Assembly: GCA_038150305.1 (NCBI GenBank)
Contig: JAYOTG010000021.1
Location: forward strand, 1 to 30,820
Length of the DNA: 30,820 nucleotides
Source of the DNA: MGIIa-L3 sp038150305
GTDB taxonomy: Archaea > Thermoplasmatota > Poseidoniia > Poseidoniales > Poseidoniaceae
Reading direction: 5' to 3'
Within the stretch, counting starts at the first letter, position 1. Every line of letters begins with the position of its first letter. A program made the position numbers and the translations under genes. This document shows positions 1 to 8,160 of the stretch, one piece after another. The notes under the pieces are model-generated. The model was not told the DNA's origin. It did no database searches and saw only the letters and a program-made list of their open reading frames with translations.

Positions 1-1
1 T

Positions 2-1657
2 GACGTAAGTGGGAGCTTTGGAGGATGGATCGACATCGACGAAAAATCCATAGAGCACTGGCCCGGAAAATCCCACGGTTTCTCACAACTCTTGCAAGGA
101 GGGAAGGTGCTCATCCATGGCGGGTCCATGATTCGCAGATCCGTACTTCTTGAGTATCCCTACGACACAACGTTCGATTTTGGAACCGATTTTCTGATGA
201 ATTTGCAAATTTCAGAGGCCGGGCACAAGCTCAACCATACAGGCAGCTACGTTCTCCTGCGCCGGTTCCACGGAGAGAACGTCACGTTGACCAACACCTG
301 TGAGCAACGAAACACTTCTCGAGTGAAGGTTGATGAAATGCGTGAGGCGATGGAGCCGTCCGTGCTTGAACGCCACAAAGAAATCGCAAAGGGAAATCGT
401 GAACATCCCATTGAGTTCAAGCCGGCAATCGAAGACTTGGCCAGAATGTTCCCCTGGATTGAAAGCGTCTCGACCTTGGCGCAACAAACCCAAGGAACGA
501 GGCAAAATCAGTCGATGGAAGCGGTCAATTCGTCACAGACCGTCGGTGACTCATATGCCATCCATCGGCAACGCTGGGTCCAGCAAGGATCCGTGCTCAG
601 CTTCGATGCGTTGACTCGGACCGTACATTTTCACATGCCGCCGAATTGGTCGCTGGAACGGACGCATGATGATTTGCTTCGACTCGCACATTTTGTTCTC
701 AACAGTCCGTTTGAAGACGGCATCCTCGAGGGGTGGGTTCCAACCCGAAAGCAAGGTTCTCGTCCCGGACTTGCCTTCAGCGGGGGCGTCGATTCGACTG
801 CGGCCATGATGCTCATGCCGCCTGAGACCGTGCTGATCTACAATGAGCGAATTGGTCTGAAGTCGATTCTGGACCACACGAATGCATTGAGGTTCATTGA
901 CGAACTTGCAAAGCACGGACGGCCTGTTCTGAGGGTCCAGAGCGATCACGAAGGTATTCGCCTTGACCACGGCAAACCTGCAGGGTTCAGCACCGATCTC
1001 GCAGGCGCTGTTCAGGTCATTCTTCTTGCAGATTACTTTGATTTGGGTTACCTTGCTATGGGCATGCCGCTCGAAAACGCATACCTGTTTCATGGGCACA
1101 CAGGCCGTGATTTCATCCAAACGCGGTTTTGGAAATTTCACTCAAAGATTTTTTCAAAAGCAGGTCTTGAACTCTATTACCCCGTAGCTGGCCTGTCTGA
1201 GTTTGCCAATCAGCGGTTGGTTGAGAGTGAAGAAATTGGAAGGTATGCTCAGTCTTGCCTTCGCTCGAACCAATCGGGGGAAGTCTGTGGTCAATGCTGG
1301 AAATGCTTCCGCAAGAATTCGATGCGAGGGCGGGACATTCGTCTTGAGGGTGAAACCTTGTCCTTTCTCGGAAAGCGCCCCCTCAAACAGGCCGCCTCGA
1401 CATTGTATGCGATCCAGAGGCTCCCTGAGGAGCAGCAACAGCAAATCACCTCTTTGCATGAGGACCTTGGAGAGCTCCTCGGTGCAGACTACGGTTTCCT
1501 TGACCGCTTCCATCCCGGAGCGTTGTTGTTGGTGCCAGAGCGTTACAGGTCACGAACGGAATCAAAAATCCGTGCCCTTATCGATCAGATGACCGATGTG
1601 GAGCAGGAACAATTACTCTCCATGGACTTGAAAACTCAGGTCCGTCAACAAGCGTGA
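2..1657 (+). CDS. Glycosyltransferase (C-terminal part) fused to PP-loop ATPase-like domain, 5' partial
   Basis: The frame is open from the left edge to a TGA, so the gene begins outside the window and 551 codons are visible; a TTG at 92 is not needed as a start. The first ~70 codons look like the end of a family-2 glycosyltransferase (GGSMIRRSVL, then FGTDFLMNLQISEAG, then LLRRFHGENVT, the usual layout of the eD-dlwlR and R-xH-N motifs). After a polar linker comes a PP-loop (adenine nucleotide alpha-hydrolase) nucleotide site, SGGVDSTA, at nt 779-802, and further on four cysteines (C at 1256, then C-x2-C-x2-C-F-R-K-N from 1286) that could bind a metal. PP-loop proteins adenylate carbonyl, carboxyl or amide groups; in polysaccharide loci they make amidino or thio groups. 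A role in making or decorating a surface sugar is inferred from the fusion and from the ABC exporter next to it. Substrate unknown. The 3' end overlaps the convergent next gene by 45 bp. Confidence 0.75.
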   Translation, partial: DVSGSFGGWIDIDEKSIEHWPGKSHGFSQLLQGGKVLIHGGSMIRRSVLLEYPYDTTFDFGTDFLMNLQISEAGHKLNHTGSYVLLRRFHGENVTLTNTCEQRNTSRVKVDEMREAMEPSVLERHKEIAKGNREHPIEFKPAIEDLARMFPWIESVSTLAQQTQGTRQNQSMEAVNSSQTVGDSYAIHRQRWVQQGSVLSFDALTRTVHFHMPPNWSLERTHDDLLRLAHFVLNSPFEDGILEGWVPTRKQGSRPGLAFSGGVDSTAAMMLMPPETVLIYNERIGLKSILDHTNALRFIDELAKHGRPVLRVQSDHEGIRLDHGKPAGFSTDLAGAVQVILLADYFDLGYLAMGMPLENAYLFHGHTGRDFIQTRFWKFHSKIFSKAGLELYYPVAGLSEFANQRLVESEEIGRYAQSCLRSNQSGEVCGQCWKCFRKNSMRGRDIRLEGETLSFLGKRPLKQAASTLYAIQRLPEEQQQQITSLHEDLGELLGADYGFLDRFHPGALLLVPERYRSRTESKIRALIDQMTDVEQEQLLSMDLKTQVRQQA

Positions 1658-2545
1658 CAGAACCCGATATGAGCTACGCCGGTCGGTTTGTGCGCGGAGA
1701 CGTTCAATCATTCTCGTGACGATAACCTCGTTCTCTCCCTCCACGGAGGAAACATGCAGGAAGTTGTGCATGTGACAAGGCTGCAACCCACGAAGGTCTG
1801 CACGGAATCCTTCACCAACCACAACGACCGCTTGTCCCTTTTGCAGCAGTTGTTGAACGTCACCTGCTTCCTCAGTGGGCATCAGGACAACGTCGGCTTC
1901 TTCCACACCAACGCTGAATGCAGGGTTCAGGACATCCTGTTTCAGTCCTTTGTGGATATGGTACGTCAGCAGGTCTGGGCCTGATTCACCGTCAAACATC
2001 GATGCATGACCAAACACGGGCGCATGTTGTCGGAACACATCGTCGTCAGCGCGCATCGCAAGCCATGCTGTTGATGCAGTGGGAGCGATGCTGCTGATGG
2101 CTTGGCGGATCCCCGAATGAGGGTATTTCCCTACGTATAAGAGCGCCCTTGGCCCCCGGGTTCGAACCATGTGCAGGATTTCCTTTTTGATGTAAGAACT
2201 CCAACCTGCCGTTTGTCCTGCACGAGGGCGGGGGGGGAGCGGTATTGTGCCTTGGTTGGTGTGTGAAAGGCCGATGCACATGACGAGGGCAGAGGGGTGC
2301 TGAGCGGCAATCACTTCCATCATCACTTCGGATTCGGTCCTCCTGATCATCTCCATATCGATGATGATCATTTCGTGCTCGAGAAGGTATGGCTCCACCT
2401 CTATTGTTTTCCGATGGCGAATGGAATGGGCCATCGTGATCGGAAGGAGTGGAAACAACCAGGGTTTTAGCACGGCTTTACGGAGACTGTTTCCAACGGC
2501 AAAGGAAACGGAATGCTCAGGGTCGGTTGCGACTTGGAGTCTCAT
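1613..2545 (-). CDS. Unknown 310-aa protein of the polysaccharide export cluster
   Basis: I do not recognise a family. The 310-aa product has no signal peptide or clear TM segment. It alternates hydrophobic beta-like stretches (EMIIIDMEMI, SALVMCIGLSH, ALLYVGKYPH, ADVVLMPTEE, QAVVVVGEGF) with helices, a pattern consistent with two Rossmann-like lobes such as a GT-B fold, but no catalytic motif of a glycosyltransferase is evident. Its ATG lies inside the stop of the ABC ATPase gene (ATGA at 2542-2545), so it is almost certainly translated from the same mRNA as the exporter and probably acts on the exported glycan or its carrier. GC is lower than in the rest of the window. The 3' end overlaps the convergent PP-loop gene by 45 bp. 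Function is an inference from context only. Confidence 0.65.
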   Translation of the reverse strand: MRLQVATDPEHSVSFAVGNSLRKAVLKPWLFPLLPITMAHSIRHRKTIEVEPYLLEHEMIIIDMEMIRRTESEVMMEVIAAQHPSALVMCIGLSHTNQGTIPLPPRPRAGQTAGWSSYIKKEILHMVRTRGPRALLYVGKYPHSGIRQAISSIAPTASTAWLAMRADDDVFRQHAPVFGHASMFDGESGPDLLTYHIHKGLKQDVLNPAFSVGVEEADVVLMPTEEAGDVQQLLQKGQAVVVVGEGFRADLRGLQPCHMHNFLHVSSVEGENEVIVTRMIERLRAQTDRRSSYRVLSRLLTDLSFQVHGE

Positions 2546-3264
2546 GGAACTTCAACTCCTTCTGTTGCATAGTACGAGCGGATCGCTCCTTCAGGTGCTC
2601 CGTCGTAGACGATTTTCCCTTGATGCATGTGAACAATTCTATCGCAGAGGGATGACATCAGAGCGAAAGAGTGGCTGACGAGGACCACGGTGCCTGCGCC
2701 TTCGACCATTTCCATGATTCTCTTTTTTGATTTCTCTTTGAACAGAGGATCGCCAACGCCAAGCACTTCATCGATGAGCAAAATGTCAGGATCCAATGCA
2801 CTCACGACGGCAAGTGCAAGCCGTGCTCGCATGCCTGACGAGTAGGTTCGAATGGGCTGATGAAAAAATTCGCCAAGTTCACTGAATTCTAGAATCCCGG
2901 GCAACAACGCGTTCATGCTTTCTTTGGAGTGCCCGAGCAGACTTCCATACAGAAGCGCATTTTCTTGACCCGTGAGGTGTGCTGCAAACCCCGTCCCAAG
3001 CCCTGCCAGCATCGAGGTGCGCCCACGTGCACAACATGTCCCTTTGTCAGGCGTGAAGATACCAGCCATGACCCTCAACAGCGTTGATTTGCCGCTGCCA
3101 TTTCTTCCAATGATTCCTAGGACCTCTCCTCGCTTTACGCTTAGAGACACCGAATCAAGCGCTTTGAAGGCGTTCTTCGAATCTCGCTGCAGAAGCGTCA
3201 TGAGACTGGCTTTTTTCGGGAAGTTCAGTTCAACTTCCTTCACCACGATGGCGTCCGCGCTCAT
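2542..3264 (-). CDS. ABC polysaccharide/teichoic-acid-type export ATPase (Wzt/TagH/RfbE family)
   Basis: 240-aa nucleotide-binding subunit that powers export of a lipid-linked polysaccharide together with the permease just upstream. Visible in order: Walker A GRNGSGKST (residues 53-61), signature YSSGMRARLA (141-150), Walker B ILLIDE (161-166) followed by VLGVGDPLFKEKS, which is typical of the Wzt/TagH branch, and the switch histidine in VSHS (H198). It ends soon after the NBD, so it lacks the C-terminal glycan-recognition domain found on some Wzt proteins. The start chosen is ATG at 3264, giving an ATGA overlap with the permease stop; an upstream in-frame ATG at 3336 would add 24 unrelated residues inside the permease gene. 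The same ATGA arrangement joins it to the following gene, so the three are one transcription and translation unit. Confidence 0.93.
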   Translation of the reverse strand: MSADAIVVKEVELNFPKKASLMTLLQRDSKNAFKALDSVSLSVKRGEVLGIIGRNGSGKSTLLRVMAGIFTPDKGTCCARGRTSMLAGLGTGFAAHLTGQENALLYGSLLGHSKESMNALLPGILEFSELGEFFHQPIRTYSSGMRARLALAVVSALDPDILLIDEVLGVGDPLFKEKSKKRIMEMVEGAGTVVLVSHSFALMSSLCDRIVHMHQGKIVYDGAPEGAIRSYYATEGVEVP

Positions 3265-4103
3265 AGGTGCTTCACCGCCTTTCGTTCCTTGGCACAGAAG
3301 ACCATGCTGCCAACAACATAGGTCAACAGCCCCCAAGCGATGCTGAAGACGATGGCTTGGGACGGCATACCGAGCGCTGTCCCTTCGAATCCTCGTCGTG
3401 CGAGGGTGATTGGAAACACCATTGGATTCAACATGATGAGGTCGATATAGGCCCCGCCTCGTTCAACGGCCATCTCCCAGGTCCACATGACAGGAGAGAC
3501 AAAGAATCCAGCTCTAACGATGAACCTGACCAGGTGATCGACGTCTTGCTGAACACAATTAAACGGGGCCAACATCAGACCAAGGCCGAGTGCCTGGAAC
3601 GCGGCGAGGATGATGGCCACAGGGACGAAAACGATCGTCCAGTTCAGTTGCACACCAAAGACGAGCAGCAAAGGAAACACGACGAGGCTGGCCATGAGGG
3701 ACAAGACAATGTTCGACAGCATCGAACTGACCGGATGAACTGGCCGCGGGAGGTCAATGAGATGAATCAGAGCCCGGTTTCGGGTCAACGATGTGACCGT
3801 TGCTTGGAGCGTTTTCCCGAAACAACTCCAGACGATCACGCCAATCAAAACCCACACGGCGTACAAGGGATCGGTGTTTCCGCTGATCATGGTGAACAAG
3901 AACCAATACACCACAGCAAGCAAGGCGGGTTCCAAGACCGTCCATCCATAGCCGAGTGCTGCATTTCTGTAACGCCCCCTCACCTCTCTGCGAACGAGGT
4001 TGCTGAGCACAAAGCGATGATGAGCGGCAATGGATAGCATGGCCAGCGGTGCTGTGAAGGGAGAGAGCCCAACCCCCGCTTCCCTAAGGGGGGGCTCCTC
4101 CAT
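3261..4103 (-). CDS. ABC-2 type polysaccharide export permease (Wzm/TagG family)
   Basis: 280-aa integral membrane subunit of the exporter. The cytoplasmic amphipathic N-terminus carries LVRREVRGRYRNAALGYGW, the conserved entry motif of the Wzm/TagG family (L..RdlkvRYkqs.LG..W), followed by about six hydrophobic segments, including VYWFLFTMI, VLIGVIVWSCF, LSLMASLVVFPLLLVFG, VPVAIILAAFQALGLGLML, and a last one (AIVFSIAWGLLTYVVGSMVF) before a KERKAVKHL tail. FFVSPVMW is the usual family motif in the second half. It forms the membrane channel with the ATPase encoded 4 nt in. The first ATG (4103) is used; Met22 (4040) is an alternative that still keeps all TM segments. A TATA-like TTGATAAG centred about 26 nt before 4103 could give a leaderless transcript. 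Confidence 0.9.
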   Translation of the reverse strand: MEEPPLREAGVGLSPFTAPLAMLSIAAHHRFVLSNLVRREVRGRYRNAALGYGWTVLEPALLAVVYWFLFTMISGNTDPLYAVWVLIGVIVWSCFGKTLQATVTSLTRNRALIHLIDLPRPVHPVSSMLSNIVLSLMASLVVFPLLLVFGVQLNWTIVFVPVAIILAAFQALGLGLMLAPFNCVQQDVDHLVRFIVRAGFFVSPVMWTWEMAVERGGAYIDLIMLNPMVFPITLARRGFEGTALGMPSQAIVFSIAWGLLTYVVGSMVFCAKERKAVKHL

Positions 4104-4188
4104 GCGATGACGTCATGCCCTTTGCTTATCAACGGCTCCTCCTAAATTCCCAGCAACGCATTGATGAAGGAGGTGCGAAGGTCAAAGC

Positions 4189-5520
4189 ATGGCAAGCGAA
4201 GATGCTCCACCTGCGCCTTGGTCAAAGGTAGCTGTCATCGGGCTCGGCTACGTCGGCTTGCCGACCGCCATCGGCTTCCTCGACGCCGGATTCGAGGTCT
4301 GGGGCGTTGACATTTCCGAGCAGACCGTGGCGACGGTCCGTGAAGGCCGCAACCCCACCGGCGACCCGGACGTGGACGATCTCGTTCCTGCACCCGGGAC
4401 GCCCCGCTGGCACGTCACGACCTCGACGGCTGAAGCCGTCCCGCATTGCGACGTGGTCTTGGTCACCGTTCCAACGCCGGTCACGCACGACCTGCAACCC
4501 GACCTCAGTTACGTGGCGTCGGCCGGGCGAGCCGTGTTTGAAGCGCTTCCTGGCGGCACCAACACGGTCGTGGTCCTCGAATCCACGGTTTATCCAGGCG
4601 TGACCGCCGAAACGTGGTTGCCGCTTCTCGACGAGCTTGGGCTTGAAGCCGGTGTTGACGTGACCATCGCCTATTGCCCAGAGCGCTTCAACCCAGGTGA
4701 TCCTGCGCACGGCGTCCGCTCTGTGGCGCGTGTCATCGGTTGTGCGGACCCTGAAGTGGGCGAGGCCCTCGTTGGGTTGTACGCCCAATTGACGAGCGAG
4801 GACGTCCGTTACGTGGGTCGTCTGGAGGTCGCCGAGGCCGCAAAGGTCATCGAAAACGTGCAGCGCGACCTCAACATCGCCTTGGTCAACGAATTGGCCC
4901 GCATCTTTCCCGCCCTTGGCGTGGACGTCGAGGACGTGCTCTCCGCCGCAGCCACGAAGTGGAACTTCCACCGCTACACGCCGGGCGTGGGCGTGGGCGG
5001 CCACTGCATTCCCGTTGACCCATACTACATGATCCAGCGCGCGTCCAACGTCGGCGTGCCAGCCAACCTCATCACCGCTGCCCGTGCGGTGAACCGTTCC
5101 ATGCCCGTGCACGTGGCCGGCGTGATCCGTGACCTGTTGTACGAAGCCGAAGTCCCGGCCAAAGACGCACGCGTGCTGCTGATGGGTTGGTCCTACAAGG
5201 CCGAGGTCGGTGATCCGCGCGAGACGCCCGCGGAGCCTTTGGCCGACGCCCTGCTTGAGAAAGGCGTCCAGGTGGGCGCGTGGGACCCGCACCTCGACGC
5301 GCCGCTGATGGAGGGCGTGACCGTCCATGCATCACTCGATGAGGCGGAAGGCTACGACATTGTCGTGCTCGTCACTGCGCACAGGGCCTGCCTTGAGGCC
5401 GACTGGGGAGCGCTTCGTTCGCGCATGCGAACCCCGATGCTCTACGATGGCCGGCGTGTGTTGGACCTCGATGCCCTGGCGGAGTCTGGTTGGCACGTCC
5501 ACGCCGTTGGACGGCCCTGA
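4189..5520 (+). CDS. UDP-N-acetylhexosamine/UDP-glucose 6-dehydrogenase family (WbpA/TviB/WecC-like)
   Basis: 443-aa NAD-dependent four-electron dehydrogenase that oxidises C6 of a UDP-sugar to a uronic acid for surface glycans or glycoprotein sugars. Visible: N-terminal dinucleotide fold VIGLGYVGLPTA with the acidic end of beta-2 in VWGVDIS, LESTVYPGVT, PERFNPGDP, the central helix AKVIENVQRDLNIALVNELA, and the catalytic cysteine in GVGGHCIPVDPYYM (C273). The C-terminal UDP-binding domain contains WSYKAEVGDPRETPAEPL. The ENVQRDLNIALVNE and GGHCIPVDPYY variants fit the UDP-GlcNAc/UDP-ManNAc branch better than UDP-Glc, but the substrate is inferred. AAGGAGGTG at 4167-4175 lies about 13 nt before the ATG. 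From here on GC is much higher than to the left. The TGA abuts the opposing stop of the next gene, forming TGATCA. Confidence 0.93.
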   Translation: MASEDAPPAPWSKVAVIGLGYVGLPTAIGFLDAGFEVWGVDISEQTVATVREGRNPTGDPDVDDLVPAPGTPRWHVTTSTAEAVPHCDVVLVTVPTPVTHDLQPDLSYVASAGRAVFEALPGGTNTVVVLESTVYPGVTAETWLPLLDELGLEAGVDVTIAYCPERFNPGDPAHGVRSVARVIGCADPEVGEALVGLYAQLTSEDVRYVGRLEVAEAAKVIENVQRDLNIALVNELARIFPALGVDVEDVLSAAATKWNFHRYTPGVGVGGHCIPVDPYYMIQRASNVGVPANLITAARAVNRSMPVHVAGVIRDLLYEAEVPAKDARVLLMGWSYKAEVGDPRETPAEPLADALLEKGVQVGAWDPHLDAPLMEGVTVHASLDEAEGYDIVVLVTAHRACLEADWGALRSRMRTPMLYDGRRVLDLDALAESGWHVHAVGRP

Positions 5521-6843
5521 TCACATCTTTCGTCGTGGACCGGTCGGTGCCTGAGCGGGTTCAGGTTCTGGCGCCGGTTCAGGCTCAGGCGGCTGCACCT
5601 CCACCGGCTCTGGCTTTGCTGGTACGGGCTCAGGCGCTTCCTCAACCACAGGGGCTAACGTTGGTGGTTCCGGAGAAGGCGTTTCACCAAAGCCTGGCAC
5701 GACCTTCTCCTTCGGCCCCACCTCATTGACGCGGCGCTCGATGGCTGCATGCAGGGTGTCCACGCTGTGCGTCCATCCGAGGTGATCGTCCGCATACCTG
5801 CGTGCCGCACGCTTGCCTTCGACGTACACCGAAGCGTCGCGCTCCATGCGCTTGAGCAACTCAACAATGCCGTCGTGGAAGTCCTCCTTCGCGAAGAGGT
5901 GCATGAACGGGGCCTCGCCCGAAAGCCGGTGCCCGTCGTGGTCCATGCCCGCAACCATCAGGCCAGACGCGAGGTATTCCGACCGCTTGAGCGGGCTGGC
6001 CAAGGACCACGCCCGATGCTCAGGCATCGGCAGCAGGCCGAGGTGTGAGGTGCCGAGGCGATGCGCCACCTCGTCCTGAGGAAGCCGGCCAAGCACGTGG
6101 ACGTCGTCGCTGCCCTTCGCCATGCGCTTGAGGGCGCCGAGGGCATCGCCTTCGCCCATGAGGGTCAGGGTCACGTCCAGTCCGGCGTTCTTCGCCTTTT
6201 GATGCACCATCGGGAGCGCGAGCACACCGCGGTTTCGATCCATTCTGCCGTGGTAGACCATGTGCAACGTCCGCTCGGTGGAGCGCCGCTCCGGTCCGGG
6301 CAGGAATCGGCGCAAATCGACGCCGGCCGGAAGCACCACGACGCGCTCGGCGTCGAGTTTCGTGAAGGAGCGCACCTGACGGGCGTGTGCTTCGCTGACC
6401 ACGGTGCCCACCGGTCCTGCATGCTTGCGGCTTGTCTTGGCGGCAAGCCGCCATGCGCGGCGCCACACGAACCAATGGAGGCGCGCAAGGAGGCCAGCGT
6501 CGGCAGGTGGACTGCGGTCCACCAGCATCCACGGGACCTCGTCCAACACGCCAGCCTTGAGCAACGTGCGCAAGAGCGGCCATTCGACCAGCACCACATC
6601 AGGGGTGCTGATCTCACCCCAGCGGTCAAGGATGGCCTCTGCAATGGCGCGGCTGCGTCGCCCGGGCCGAGCCCTGACCTCAAGGGCCTGATGGTCCACA
6701 CCGTCGATGGCAACGGAGGTGACGCCAGGTCCGAGGAGGGTCACCTCATGCCCGCACTCGCCGAGCCCTTTGGCCAAAGCGCGTTGGGTCGTGGCGCAGA
6801 GGTCTGCGTCGAGGTCCCGGACGCTGGCCCAGAGGATCCGCAT
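5521..6843 (-). CDS. GT4-type glycosyltransferase with Pro/Glu-rich C-terminal tail
   Basis: 440 aa. Residues 1-370 look like a GT-B family-4 glycosyltransferase: start MRILWASVRDLDADLC, second-lobe entry TLHMVYHGRMDRNRG, DVTLTLMGEGDALG, DDVHVLGRLPQDEVAHRLG, and the acceptor-proximal E-x7-E-like stretch MPEHRAWSLASPLKRSEYLA followed by SGLMVAG. It would transfer a nucleotide-activated sugar to a growing surface glycan. From about residue 375 the protein becomes a low-complexity tail of repeated PEP/EPEPAP units ending in PTGPRRKM; this is not part of the fold and may be a spacer or partner-binding tail. It follows the sugar aminotransferase gene with a 14-nt gap on the same strand, probably in one operon with bolA and the glutaredoxin gene. 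Donor and acceptor sugars cannot be told from the sequence. Confidence 0.87.
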   Translation of the reverse strand: MRILWASVRDLDADLCATTQRALAKGLGECGHEVTLLGPGVTSVAIDGVDHQALEVRARPGRRSRAIAEAILDRWGEISTPDVVLVEWPLLRTLLKAGVLDEVPWMLVDRSPPADAGLLARLHWFVWRRAWRLAAKTSRKHAGPVGTVVSEAHARQVRSFTKLDAERVVVLPAGVDLRRFLPGPERRSTERTLHMVYHGRMDRNRGVLALPMVHQKAKNAGLDVTLTLMGEGDALGALKRMAKGSDDVHVLGRLPQDEVAHRLGTSHLGLLPMPEHRAWSLASPLKRSEYLASGLMVAGMDHDGHRLSGEAPFMHLFAKEDFHDGIVELLKRMERDASVYVEGKRAARRYADDHLGWTHSVDTLHAAIERRVNEVGPKEKVVPGFGETPSPEPPTLAPVVEEAPEPVPAKPEPVEVQPPEPEPAPEPEPAQAPTGPRRKM

Positions 6844-6857
6844 GCCGGCTCACCGAC

Positions 6858-8087
6858 TCAAGCAAGCACGTGGTCGAGGACCTCGAGGATGACGCGCCCC
6901 ATCACGCGGACGTTGTCCTCCGTCAGGTGGGGTTGCATCGAGAGGTCGACCGCGAAGGCGATGTTTTCGACGGTCATGGGCAGGTCGTCCCGGTGCGCGT
7001 CGACGTAGGTCCACGAGCGGTAATCTCGGGCGTTGCGGCCGATGCCGAAGATCTGCATGGGCAGGCCTTCGTGCTTGGCGACGTCGAGGAAGGCTTCGGC
7101 CTGCGGCGTGGTCATGCCCACCAAGTGGAACTGCATGGTATCGTGGAAGTTCCCCGCCTTCGGATGAGGCGACGGAATCTCGATGTTGGCGTGGTCGCCG
7201 ATGGTGGAGCGCAGCAGGGCATGGTTGCGGACGTGAATCTCGTGGATCACGGCCAGGCGTGGAATCTGGGGAAGCAGCATGGCAGCGGTCACTTCGTGCA
7301 TGCGCATGGAGTAGCCCGGAATCTCGTTCTGCAGGCGGTCCATCATCTCCGGGTCGAGGCCGTAGTGCTTCTTCCACAGCTTCTCGTATGAGCCGGCGTA
7401 CAGCGCAGCCTTGGCGGCGTACTCGTCGTCGTTGGTCACGAAGATGCCGCCTTCACCGGCACTCATGCCTTTGCTCGATTGGGTGGAAAAGCAACCGATG
7501 TGGCCGAAGGTGCCGAGGGGGCGTCCGCCCCATGTCGTGCAGTACGCGTGAGCGCAGTCTTCGATGAAGAAGAGGTCGTGCTTCTCGACGACCTCCATCA
7601 CCGCGTCCATGTCGGGCACGTGGCCGCGCATGTAGGACATCAGGAGGACCTTCGCGCCGGATTCGGTCACTTTGCGGTCGAGGTCTTCAGCGTCCATGCC
7701 CCACTCGCGGTTCGTTTCGACCAGCACGGGCTCAGCACGGGCGTGGTGGATTACGCTCGGCACGGCGTGGAAGGTGAACGCGTTGGTCAGGATCTTGTCG
7801 CCGGGTTCCACACCGGCGATGTTGAGCGCGATGTACATCGCGGAGCCACAGGAATTGGTGCCGATGGCGTGCTTCATGCCCATGAACTCAGCGAAGTTCT
7901 TCTCGAAGCGTGCCGTGAGCGATTCTTCCTTGGTCGGTGGCTGGTAACGGTACATGACGCCGCGTCGCATGGCGTCGGCCGCCATGGCGATGCCCTCCTC
8001 TGGAATTGGCTTGAACGCCTTGTGGTTGAAGTCGATGATGCGCTCGCCGCCCTCGACAACAAGTCGGCGTCGGGATTCAGACTGCAT
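6858..8087 (-). CDS. DegT/DnrJ/EryC1/StrS-family PLP-dependent sugar aminotransferase
   Basis: 409 aa from the ATG at 8087. The family transfers an amino group from glutamate to a keto-sugar nucleotide, making amino sugars for surface glycans. Seen: TNSCGSAMYIAL (phosphate-binding turn), PGDKILTNAFTFHAVPSVI, the PLP-nitrogen aspartate in FIEDCAHAY, FGHIGCFSTQSSKGMSAGEGG with the Schiff-base lysine (residue 206), and MRMHEVTAAMLLPQ near the C-terminal domain. A second possible start is TTG at 8117, 10 residues earlier, which has a GGAGG 4 nt upstream; the ATG at 8087 has none, so the start is uncertain. It sits between the glutaredoxin gene (gap of about 43-73 nt) and the GT4 gene (14 nt) on the same strand. 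Substrate not determinable. Confidence 0.92.
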   Translation of the reverse strand: MQSESRRRLVVEGGERIIDFNHKAFKPIPEEGIAMAADAMRRGVMYRYQPPTKEESLTARFEKNFAEFMGMKHAIGTNSCGSAMYIALNIAGVEPGDKILTNAFTFHAVPSVIHHARAEPVLVETNREWGMDAEDLDRKVTESGAKVLLMSYMRGHVPDMDAVMEVVEKHDLFFIEDCAHAYCTTWGGRPLGTFGHIGCFSTQSSKGMSAGEGGIFVTNDDEYAAKAALYAGSYEKLWKKHYGLDPEMMDRLQNEIPGYSMRMHEVTAAMLLPQIPRLAVIHEIHVRNHALLRSTIGDHANIEIPSPHPKAGNFHDTMQFHLVGMTTPQAEAFLDVAKHEGLPMQIFGIGRNARDYRSWTYVDAHRDDLPMTVENIAFAVDLSMQPHLTEDNVRVMGRVILEVLDHVLA

Positions 8088-8160
8088 GGTGCGACGGGGG
8101 AATGCCGTGCATTTCAATCAACCTCCAAAAACGAAAGGTTGTGTCTTGAAGATGGAACAT

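Noticed and set aside
4107..4116. Palindrome ATGACGTCAT, seen again as a 14-bp palindrome at 11693-11706.
   Set aside because: One copy is in a promoter gap, the other in the middle of a glycosyltransferase gene, so a common regulatory role is not supported; two copies are compatible with chance or a methylation site.
4222..5328. A 368-codon minus-strand frame opposite the UDP-sugar dehydrogenase.
   Set aside because: His/Arg/Gly-rich sequence with no motif; the plus strand encodes a complete, motif-bearing enzyme.
5518..5523. TGATCA formed by back-to-back stop codons of convergent genes, also at 24847-24852.
   Set aside because: It follows automatically when two TGA stops abut on opposite strands; no extra hairpin or T-tract indicates a terminator.
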